Shown: in pieces, positions 48,101 through 60,100 of the stretch
Numbering within the stretch: position 1 is the first letter of the stretch
How the letters are laid out: every line of letters begins with the position of its first letter
Assembly (NCBI RefSeq): GCF_012273895.1
Contig: NW_024045135.1
Location: forward strand, 806,001 to 870,000
DNA from: Zerene cesonia
Taxonomy: Eukaryota; Arthropoda; Insecta; Lepidoptera; Pieridae
Length of the DNA: 64,000 bases
Direction: 5' to 3'
The notes under the pieces: model-generated
Seen by the model: the letters and a program-made list of their open reading frames with translations, nothing else
What the model was told of the DNA's origin: nothing
Database searches by the model: none
Translations under genes and position numbers: made by a program

Positions 48101-51100
48101 AATTACATTTGCAATACAGGTTAGACAGGAAATGTGAAGATTATATATGACTGAGAAGAATTTATCGTTAACGTTTAATGCTGTATGAATCTTTTATTAT
48201 TTCTAAATGCGCTAAACGCCAGCATAGGTGGCTTTAAGTTTCTTTCTGTGACTAGAGTCCATATTTGCCAAATTATAACTCAGTCAAGCCTAATATTATC
48301 CAAATAAATACAAATATTTTAATCAAATTCGTTACTAATATACATAAAACAGTCTATACACATTATGCAATTTTTCGATATCATCCAATGCCACTATAAA
48401 AATAAACCAACCAACAAAGGGACAATAATATTCCGGTTTGCAATCGCGCGGTCTTCCTTGAATCCGCAGCCATTGTGTTCTTTATGTTTTTTCGTTCGCG
48501 TGTTCTTATACAGAACGTGCGGTTCGCAAAAGCACGGCTTTATTTTACTACAGCCGAACCCACGAAACCCCATATACTTTGTTTCCTCGTCTATTGTTGA
48601 TGGCTTTGAAATATTTGCGTTTTGTTCTGTGCAGGGCTAAGTTTCCTAGCGTCGCTGTTTGATTTGTTAATGCCTGGTGTTAGCAATAGCGTGTTTTTTT
48701 CGAATGTGCGAAGGGTTCGAACGCATTTATCTACGTTGATTGGCTATTAGGCCATTCCCACATCCGTATCGTGAGATTATGTGAACCCCATTTGCAAAAC
48801 AAATTTATCGTATTTTATATGCAAGAGCTTTAATTTATAGTTTATCCAACTCAGATTTTAGATAAATATGAATAGACAATTTAATCGTTTCCATTGCTAA
48901 TACGTAAACACATTATCATATGATAGTTAGTGCGTCATGTCTGCATGTGGATCTATTCCGGCCTCTCCATGACTCTGAAAGCACACTTGATATAAAAAAT
49001 ATAAATAAAACCATGAATGCTGAATCAACTCGGAACATAGAACGCTGCTTGCACATCTTCACATAAAAGCCTTTCAATGCCGCTATAAATTGAACCGGAT
49101 AAAATATAGTTTTTAGATTTTAGTATATGCATATCCCTAGAATTAATTTGTTACTACTCTTATATTTTGGTTCAAATGTAGGCGTTCTTTGTTACGTCAT
49201 TCCAGAATTTTAAAACATTATTAGAATATTTTATGGACATTTTTTCGCAAAACGCTTATAAAAATACATTATTCATTTCATTTTCCACAAAAAAGGTTTC
49301 TCTGATATTCAATAAAGACAAAAAATCTAGTCAGTATTACTGATCCCTAAGCCAACCGATAGAAGGTATTTGTTTACGAGTTGCCCAAGCCATTGTGGTC
49401 ACTGCGGGCATAATTTCGTTATGATCTCGGGTTAAATATAGCGTCAGATCAAGAATCGGGCTGATGTCAGCGGCCCGCGTCATCCGCGGCCGTGTGCCGC
49501 ATAATTATACGCTACTGTATCTTGGATGTTGCAATGTTGTTAGCTGGGATCTTGTGAGGCGAGCAGGGTGCTTGGTACTCTGAAGTTAGGAGATAAGCAA
49601 GAAATGAACGAATATGAAAGAAGTACTCACATTTTCTTTGAATGGTTTGAATTTCGTTGTATGATGAATATTGTAGATACATTCCTAATGATTGTTTAGT
49701 GAATGTGAGTTCAAATAAGTTTTACTTCAAAAGCAAATATTTCAATATTTGTGTTGAGTTAGCAGTATTTTTGATGCACTCTTAATGTTGTTTGAACTTC
49801 TGTAATCAGTTTAACTTCATTAGTAAGTTTCGCAAAACACGCAAAGCTCTCATTGTGCTGCTATGTTAAGGAGAAAATATTTTCCTTACTATAATTACTA
49901 CGCGGCTACATGGTAGTATAATTCAGGAAGTCATCGTGCTATAACGTTTTGGACAGTATGAGAAAGAAAGTACATTTTTGTTCTTACCGCTACGTTAGCA
50001 ACTTAACAATGACACAAATAAATAAGAATCATAACCAACTAACTGTAACAATGTTAATACATATTATTGTGCTGTGTGCATAGTGTTCAGAGTTCAATAC
50101 GTAATATTATTGAGCTCGGCCTTTCGATGACCCAATTCAGGAGGTCGTATGCATGATCGTTACGTTGCAGCTAATGGCTCTGTCGCCTGATAGGATTTGG
50201 TGTCCTTGATATGAAAGTAATCTTAATATAGATCGCAATACTATAAAGCTATACACCCGTATTATACGATAACTCTTCGCCCGTGGTAGGTACATATATT
50301 ATAGCCTATGTCACTCAATGAAGTTGCAGCTTTCTAATGAATTTTTGAAATCGGTCCAGTGATTTTTGTGTGAAGACGTTATCTTTACACAGCGATATTA
50401 TTATTATATGATTCAAGAGCGACTGAACGGATTAAAATGAGTCGGTTTGTTTGATTCGTCTCCGTTCGGATGACGATGGTAAGGTGTAAAAAAATTCAAT
50501 AAAACTACAAAAAATATTATTTCGTGGGCGGAGCCGATTGTTGGTGACTATATGATACGAAAATATGGATATATATAAATGTAAGAATGATAATGGAAAA
50601 GCAATTGAACAAAATCTAGATGGTGCAGGTAAAGAAAGTTTGGAATACAACATGGCCTACGCTGTTATAGCGACTATTACGGTGCCTCCTTTATAATACT
50701 TAATATCACTTACGCGTTCGATTTGAATTGAATACTTACATTAATGTTCTCTGACCTTGTCAGCTATGAAGTATTTTAAATGTTAAGTAATGCATTCAGG
50801 AGTAAACTATATATATTAAATATGCGTATTTTCTATAATGAAACGTAGCGAGTTCAAGTTTGACTTTGTATGTTCGCAAACAAATACTATTTGTAAAAAG
50901 GATATATTATAAAGGAAATTATGCGTCTTTTTGTATTTTTATACTTAATGATTCTCACCATTATGTTTTTTTCGAAATTTGTATATGTTGTATAATTTCG
51001 TAAGTGTATATAGTAAAAATATTAGAGTCACGTTGCCAAATATTTCAACTTATTTAAGTGCACACACTAGATTATAAAGATTAAAAATAAAGACAATTAC

Positions 51101-54100
51101 CGATCCTTATGCTGTTTTATCCAAGGATCACGTCACCCCTGACCGTGTTTAGTCACAATCGTCATATTTAGATGCAACAGCCGGCGGTCGAATCCGAAAA
51201 GGCAAGGTCAGTGACATCATACGTTATGTGAATACGTTCGATTTGCAAGGATTACCAACATTCACTATCGTTTCCTCTCAATATTTGTTTGTACTACTCA
51301 CGCTCAAGATTAAAGCATGCGTCGATCGTGTGGATTTAAAGTACAATAGATGATCAGGGAATCGGAGAGATGTATAATTTTCGTGTTTTTATCTATTATT
51401 ATATGTTTTGTGTTGCACTCGATATTCGGCTCTTAAACCGTCTTATTACTGTCCCTTTATGGTGGTAAAGGTTTACGTTTATAACGTTGTATTAGCTCAC
51501 TTGGTATCCGTAAAACATAATTATCCACTTAAAAAGTATTTTGTTTGAAACATTTGAAATGTCAAAAACATTAAAGCTTGAGAGACTTTATTCTGGTTTT
51601 AACTAACAATTATAACGTGGTAAAAATATCAAACATAATATCTTTATTGTTATTTTTACCATGTAATAGCGTGATAGCATTGTGGTAGGCGAGGTTTCTA
51701 TGTTGTAATGTAGGTTATTTTTTTTTAATATGATCATTTGTTACCAATGTGATAGAACCCGTGATATGAATATTGTTTTAACTTTATGTCATCAAGATTC
51801 TCTATGTTTGAATGTGATCTTTGAAACCAACCACAATTTCACACATACACAAAGTCGCATTAAAACAGCGAATCTCATACCTACGGACGTTATATACCTA
51901 AGGACGTCACCCTTTACTTTTGACTTTATGAAAGAAAGAGAAAGAAAGAAAGAAAACAAGCTGTATTATATGTAAGGTAAATATAATATGAAAGGTAAAT
52001 ATCTAAAATTCCCAACCCATAAACGACAAAGAATAAAAAATCGCAGTCGTGTTGCTAAGCTTTATCAGGTGACGAGAATGTACATATATCCGGCGCGAGA
52101 TTGCCTTCCGCACGCAACGAGGGAAATTGTGAAAATATCACCATTTCCTTGCCCTCCAAATTGGGGTTGGACGCACGGGATTATGAGAATCCAGTTTTCG
52201 GATATGCGTATTGTTTATCTCTAATGCAAGCTCGATGGGTGGAAAAATGTACTTATTTTTATACAATGGGCGCTCGTTTTAGGATTATATTATACCTATG
52301 CTATAATTGGAAATGTAGGATTTGTAAGATTTCCTCAAATAAATTTTAATACAGTAAAAATAATCAAATCTGCATAATCTCTATTCAGACTTTTTATGAG
52401 ATATTAATTAACCCTACTAATATTATAAATGCGAACGTTTGTGAGTATGTGTATGTGTGTTACTCTTTCACGCAATAACTACTGAACCGATTCCAATTAA
52501 ATTTGGTACTAAGATAGTTGGACAACTGGGATAACACATAGGCAACTTTTTATACCGATATCCCTACGAGATACGGACTTACGTGGGTGAAAACACGGGG
52601 CGCAGCTAGTAATTTATAATGTCAGATTATACAAGTTAGGCTTCAAAAATATTTGCAAAAATATAACCAGGATTATCAACCCCGTTGATGCAATATAGAA
52701 AAAAGCAAACGAGGAGGCTTAGCGAGTCCTAGGTTGCAACAAGACCAGCGTAACTTTTTATTTTGCAAAAAATATTTCCACTGAAACATGCTGAAATCGC
52801 GCTGTAGCTTCACGGAGTTGAACAACCCCTAATGCCTGTGACGTACTCTGGGGGTTTCCTATTCATGCGCCGCGAGAGTATGGAGCTTGCAAGTGTAGGC
52901 TGTTAAATATGGGGTTGCTTAGATATTAACTTCACATTACAGGAATTGAAGTGTTATGGGGTTCTAGGTGGCTGTTGCGTGATTTGATCTAGTATCCACA
53001 CAGAAATAACACACGATATCTTAGATAGAAAAGAAGTGTAATACGTCACAGTAGCGTATGCCATACATGTCATTTTATCAAATTTTTCATAATCATATTC
53101 ATATATGATAAACTAATTTCATTTTAGCACAACAAAACATCGTAATTCATCATAAAAATTGCATTCGTGATCGACTATTCCCCACGGTTCTACTCTTTAT
53201 AAAGCTTCTTCTGTATATCCTATTAGGGTTATAGAATTATTGTAATTTTTCCCTTTCGCCCTCAAGAAATAAGGACAGGTAAGGGGAGACTAATCGGCTT
53301 GTACCGATCGCACTTCCTGGCGTTTTGAACGATAAGTGATTGTATCCTAGTGCAACTCAGACGATGCTTTAGATGTTGATCTGTCTAGTACATACGAGTA
53401 GATTTATATTTTCTAGGTAGCACAAAGTTTGTTTCCGAAAAGGTGTCAATGCAAATTGTCAAAAAATGCGCTGACTTGAGTTCAAGTGTATGTATAGGTC
53501 AGGATCATCAGCGAAAATTGTTGATTATACCTTTCAGAGTCGCTCTATTATATATCACGAATAAATTAATACGTAAAATTTTACTGGGATTTCGTTCATA
53601 GCTTAGTAATAGTAGCCAATGCTAAGTGGAAGTTTATTTAAATTGAATTATTGTATGTGTCCTCGGTTTCTTATTAGTATGCATATCTAGTTGTTCGAAC
53701 CATAATATGTGTTCCTTACGAATTTATTTCAGACACGTGTTCTATTAGGCTTCGCTGTTGTGAAAAAATTGCGGATCTAAAAAAGCTCGTTTTTATTAAA
53801 ATGTCTGTTAAAATAACGCGTATTTAATGTCTTAACTAACGTCTTCAGTTCTTTAATTATACTGTAAGATTATTATCTTCAAAACCTAATGCACAATCAC
53901 AAACCAAATGCATCGTCTTAGACATCGCGTGACATTCGTAATATTGCTATGAAGACGAGCAAAACAATAACCAATACAAGCTTCTTTAATACAGTAATTC
54001 ATAATTGAGGAATATTAAAAAACACTCAGAGGTAAAAAGATAAAGAAAACAGAAATAATGTTTTATGATAGCTTTCAGTTGATCTGCAACAATTGGCCTT

Positions 54101-57100
54101 TAAACCTTACTAGTTCAATAGGACACCGTAGGACGAGTATATACGTGATTTGCGTTGTTAATTACGTAAATTTAATTACTAGAGCATCGGAGGCTTATCG
54201 GGTAAAGGCCTGATTGGCTATATTTCTGGGTCGGAAGTCTGAGACCGGGTCACTCTATAAAAAGTATTTTTTTAACAATAGCTGTTATTGAATTGTTAAG
54301 AAATATACACAAGTTTGAGACCGAAATAAAACTCAGTAGCTTCTTCAGGAATGTATCCTATTATTTTGCTCTTTATATAATTAGAAAAATGAAAACATTA
54401 AGTATAATATAAATCGTTTCAAAGAAAGTTGTACAGCTTTACATCCATTAATGGCCAAGTAGTTGTAAATTTGTAGACTAAACTTTATTATACACGGTCT
54501 AAGGATTATTATTATATTGATAAGTTTAACAGAAAACGTATAAAGATTTTCACTAGCACTTCACATGCTAGATTTTTCATATTTCATAAAATGTATCCTG
54601 ACCTGACCTGGCCAAGCGATATGCAAAGCGGTCAAGAGAGAGGCTGTTAAGTAGTCCTTTGTAGTGTCGAGGCAAAATTTGTTTCTCAGCTGTATTTTAA
54701 TCTTGGCCTATTACTTAACTTAAATACTGCGGCCTGCTTGTTGGAATACGAAAAAATAAATGATTAGTTTTATTACGAATGGTCTTCTCGTGAGGCAAAG
54801 ATAGAGATGCAATAATTTATTCATGAATCAACCTTGATTGAGTCAACGCGAACGGGCTGTCGGAAATATTATGTCATGTTTATTTTTCATAATTTACTCA
54901 CGACACGCAGAGGCGCACCCAAACATAAGCCAATAAGGGCATGTTATTTTAACAAATTACGTTAAAAATTTCATCTAAGTTTACAATAAGTGGGCTATTT
55001 CATTTTATTATCGTGGTATATGATTACAACATACGTCATACATGTCAATTACGGTATCTCTTCTATTGTGTCTATTTCCAACATTAAACTTCATTGACAT
55101 AATTAAAAGTTAATTTCAATTTGACCACCCACGCATCTAACTTCTCATTCGTATTAGTGTACATTGCTCCTTACATCATACATTAAATGAGTTATTTTTG
55201 TCCCACAGATACCGATGGATTAAGAACGGAAAGCCGTTCGAATACACGAGTTACGATAATCGAATTTCTCAGCAACCTGGACGCGGTACCTTGGTTGTGA
55301 GTAGGCCCCGGGACGAGGATCTCGGGCAGTACCAGTGTTTTGCGTACAATGAATGGGGAACGGCGACATCCAACTCCGTATTCGTACGGAAAGCTGAACT
55401 CAATTCATTCAAAGACACCGACGGCCCCCAAACCATCATCACAGCTCAAGAGGGTTTACCGTTTAAACTCACGTGTAACCCGCCAGATGGTCATCCCAGC
55501 CCGAACGTGTACTGGATGTTGCAAGGAGAACAGGGTCAGCTGAAGACGATAAACAACTCGCGAATGACCTTAGATCCCGAAGGAAACTTGTGGTTCTCGA
55601 ACGTGACGCGGTACGACGCGAGCGTGGACTACGCGTACACTTGTGCGGCGAAATCGGTGTTCCGGAATGAATACAAGCTCGGCAACAAGGTGTATCTTCA
55701 AGTACAGCAAACGGGAATATCGCCCACCCTCAACAAGCACGAGCCGGTCCGCCAGTACACGACCAGGAGAGTGGAAAAAGCGTGGCGGGGCAAGAAAGTC
55801 GAACTGTACTGCATCTATGGCGGAACGTGAGTATATTTTAAATTGTTTTGCCTTTAAAATAGGTTAAGAGATCTCGTTCAGCGTTTCGTAATTATGTAGC
55901 TACGTAGCAGTAAGGATTTTCGAGGATTATTATACGCGGAAAATAATTTAATGAGCAATCCAATTAACATTTTTAATTACGGTAATTGGTCTAGTACGTT
56001 AGTAGATGAATATAAATATAAAATAATTATTATTAGTATATACTATGTGCTACAAAGGTAATCTTTGTGAATAAATGAAAAATCAAAAATGATTTCAAAA
56101 CGTATGTTTGCTCGGGTCGTATGTTATCTAATACTATTATATGCTCAGTGGTATTAATGTCAAAAGCAAGTTGAAATTAACGATCTTACAAATTTGGCGC
56201 AGGAGCCAAATGGGTCTGGTTCTTGACACAGAATTGCAGATGTTATTGTTTTGATTCACTTGACATGATGTTAACGATTATGACTTATGGAAGTTAATTG
56301 TCCAAGAGGCATTTGCTTTGTGTTGTTTTTGAAAGAATTTATTACTTGTGTTATATATAGGTAGAGGAACATTATTTCAGAGAATCATATTTTTTATAAT
56401 ATATTGAAATATTTTATTTGTAGCATGAAAAGTTATAGTCACAGATATTGAGAAAATCCAACTATTTTTTTTTTATCATTCCCCACTTTAGCCTAGTTTT
56501 GTTCTAACCCAATCCATCATAAGGGTACTCATAACTCAACTGCCTCTATATCAAACACACCAGTTCGTTTACCCGTCCGCGCCCAACAATAACGACCCAA
56601 TAATTTGGCAGTTGACACTAATACCACCCGGTTGCCAACTAGGTCCAACCTCTTGACACAGTACTGCAAAAAACATTACCCTCCTTCTGATGCAGTTGGG
56701 TAATCCATAAATCAGGCGCGCACTTGACGCTGGCGCCCGATTGGGATGCGTCATGCTACTTTGTTTCATAGGTCTTCCTGTGCTCCAGATATGCGAACCT
56801 TGATATAGGATTATTAATATAATTGCTATGAATCATTACACGTCATCCTATTGACGTTAATAATTAATTAATCGGTGCTGTGATTTCATTTACCCTTTCT
56901 GAGGAATTGTTATTGTGGCTTTTGGATGAAGAAATAATACCTTGTTTACTTAATAAACTGTTAATTTAGTTAGAATAAAATGAGTAGGATATTTTGTCTT
57001 GCCTTAAAGGTTATATATAATAAAATGAGAATAATTTGAGATAATTGGTATAACTATGTTAGCCTTTAGTCATGATTTTATTTAATGTATCCTAAAAATG

Positions 57101-60100
57101 CCTGACCGTCTATGACTCGCATGTTCCAGTAAACGAGCCCTGCATGACTCATATTTCGTAAGCCAGGTTAACTTAAAAAATTCCGCGGAAAAACATAAAA
57201 CATTTCTGAATTTCATAAAATGTTAACTGGAAATACGAGTTACGGAAGCGGCACTTTATGAGCTTTGAGACCACTCGTGCTGAGAACGTTTGCGATATGG
57301 AGTTGAAATAAAGGCATTTGACAAGGCTTAGAGAAACATACCTTAACTCGTAGTTTACTTTTTCGATACCTGTTCCTCGATCTCGTCTGAGTTTGAACCT
57401 CTGTAATTCTATAATTACTTTTTGCTTGGTAATATGTTGAAAGCTTTCTGGGATTATCAAATTAATTTCTAAAAATCGGCTGCGTGATAAGCAATCTGAA
57501 CTGGGGTGGGCTTAGTGGAAACTGCCATAAAACTTCATAAAATGTTTTACAACTTTGCCTACTTGTTTCGTTTCCATTTTTGAAATACAAGTAACAATTA
57601 GGACCGAACTTTCAAAACATAATTGATGTTAAAACACACGTAGATAAGCTTAGGAATTGATGTTGATATTTATATAACAGTTTATATAAAGTTTAAATTC
57701 GAGTCACAAGTGTCAGCGAGCACACAGGGCTTTTTTATTTAAACTCCAGTATCATATCAGTACTATAAGTCCCTTACTACATTTACATAATGCTTAATAA
57801 TGCCTAAACAATCATCTTGTATCGTGAATACTTTCAAAGCAGTCCCATTTTTTTTTTTTTTTTGTTGTTTTACATCAGGTCGTACGTAATCATACTTACT
57901 CCATAAAATGGTTAGTCAACACAAAATGACTTTTTCAATTCTCACCAGAATTTCCCGAGATTACCGCGTCAAACCAAACAAACTCTTCAGCTTTAATATT
58001 TGTACTATAGATTACATTCACATATCCCCCAATCGCCCGCAGGCCGTTGCCCCAAGTGGTGTGGAAGAAGGACGGTCGAACGATACTGTCCTCGCAGCGG
58101 ATAACGCAGGACAACTACGGGAAGACGCTGGTGATAAAGAGGTCGGGTTATGAGGACCAGGGCACGTACACTTGTGAGATCAGCAATGGGGTGGGGCAGG
58201 CGCAGTCCTACTCGATACAGTTGAATGTCGAAGGTGAGTGGCGATTATTGCTTAATTTTTTCACGGAACTGTAAAAGATTTTAGGTTTGAATGTGAACGC
58301 GGTTTTCAGATCTCACTCGATTTAAGTACTTATTAAGAGAATGACGCTGCAATGTAAAAACTTAATATAATAACATCTTGGGAAAATTGTCGTTGAATTT
58401 ATGACGATTGATTAATTAATTGAATGAAAATTTTTGTCGTACATTACTTACTTTCTTTTGGATAGCTTTTGAAATCAATATTAATCCTAATTCCAATATA
58501 AGCTCACATCATCATGTACATGTAGTCTTCTATTCTTATTTGATATCGTCGATTATAGGCAGCTATACTCTTAACACGCTTTGAACATATTGCATGGAAA
58601 AAAACATCAAAAATACCGCCTTTATATGAATGCATTTATTCCATACTCCCATCATTTAGCCAACACGGCAAGGTAAGGTATATGGTACGACGGTAAACTA
58701 TCTAGATGCAAGTGCATGAAAAGCTCGCGCCTACGTAACGCCTTCTTACGCGTAATTTAACTTGAATACCGTCTGCACTCACGAACGTGCATATATCATG
58801 CGACGCACGTTAATCGTGGGGTTGTTAGCGCTAAACCGTCTCCCCGCGTCTCCCCGCGTATCCGCTGACTTGAAAAATAATTCATATTTAACCAGCGTCT
58901 CGGATTACAAGTGTTTGAACTTGCAACTATAAATTGTTAAATGTTAAGGGGGAGACAAAGGGAGTTCTTTCGGGTTTGTTAAGGGTGTGCGTGTTGCGCG
59001 AGGGAGTAGGGTATTGCTGTAGGTAGTAGATATCTGTATAAAGTGAAGTCCCGTGTCCCCTAGGTCGGTATGGGGCAGATGATGTACATCCGCTTTACTG
59101 ATCGAATTCTGATCTTCTGAGGAGGCGGTCTATATATGTGTATGTAAATAGAGAATATTTATCTTATTATACAGTTTCAAAGTGTTTTGTGTATTTCAAT
59201 AATGTCCTGAATGGTTTTTTGTTTGAATATAAGAAATTACGAAACTTTAACTCAATTTCAATTCTATGATTATAGTAATCAATCTATTATGATTTCGATC
59301 TTTTCGAATTTGCGATAGCTTTAAAGGAAAAACACATATTTAATAATTTCAGGAGATATTTCAAATTGATGGCAAGTGGTGGCCCAGACCAATTTAACTG
59401 AGTGCTTGCATTAAAAAGCAAATCTACGAATGAGTAAAATCAGATATAATCGTTTTAACATTCGAGCATCAATGCAATTCATTTCTGAATTTAAATACCG
59501 TTTGTTTTACCTGCAGTCTAGGAAACGTTTCAAACAAATCTCGAGATAAAGTTGATTTGAAATGTATCTAGTTTACATAAGCTCCTACTTCAGTATAATA
59601 TTAAGAATTTAAATTTTTATTTAAAAAAAGAAATTGAATTTTAATGATTTTATATCAGCAAATAATAATAAATAGGCTTAAAAAAACATGTGGTAATGAT
59701 AGAATATTCTATATTGTTTCACTAACACAGAGTATACGTAAGGAAATTATTTAATCCTGGCGATGCTACTGAGGAGAATAAGATAAACTCATGAAATCAT
59801 TTTATTGTAACCGATGCATCGAAAAGTGTACAAAGTTTGAATTAAATCTGTTAGTTTAAAGTGGTTTAAAGCGAAAATCGAGTCTTAAGGAGTCGGTTAC
59901 ATTCAAACATATATGTGTACCTAATAAAAGCGCGTTAATCAAATGTTTTATCACTCCAATAACTCTTCACGTTATTTAAGCAGAAAGTTAACTGAACTGG
60001 TAGAGGTTGATTATTCTTTGATCTCTGATAATTTCGTTGTTGTATATAAAGCACATTCTTAAAACGTTCAATAGCATATTTATGCTATATGATATGTATG

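Larger units (their letters stand above)
43061..55208. other. Neuroglian intron 2
   Basis: 12.1 kb, GTAAGT to TCCCACAG. It includes a 1000-N gap, a TTTC microsatellite, two Helitron-like copies (47081-47255, 52412-52609), a repeat fragment (50268-50410) and a degenerate tRNA-like piece (54185-54275). Short open frames inside (for example 45337-45546, 48365-48640, 51730-52349) show no domain and lie in intronic sequence. Such a long first-domain intron may carry enhancers, which I cannot identify. Confidence 0.65.

Noticed and set aside
51730..52349. Overlapping small frames in neuroglian intron 2
   Set aside because: AT-rich intronic sequence, no domain, no splice support.
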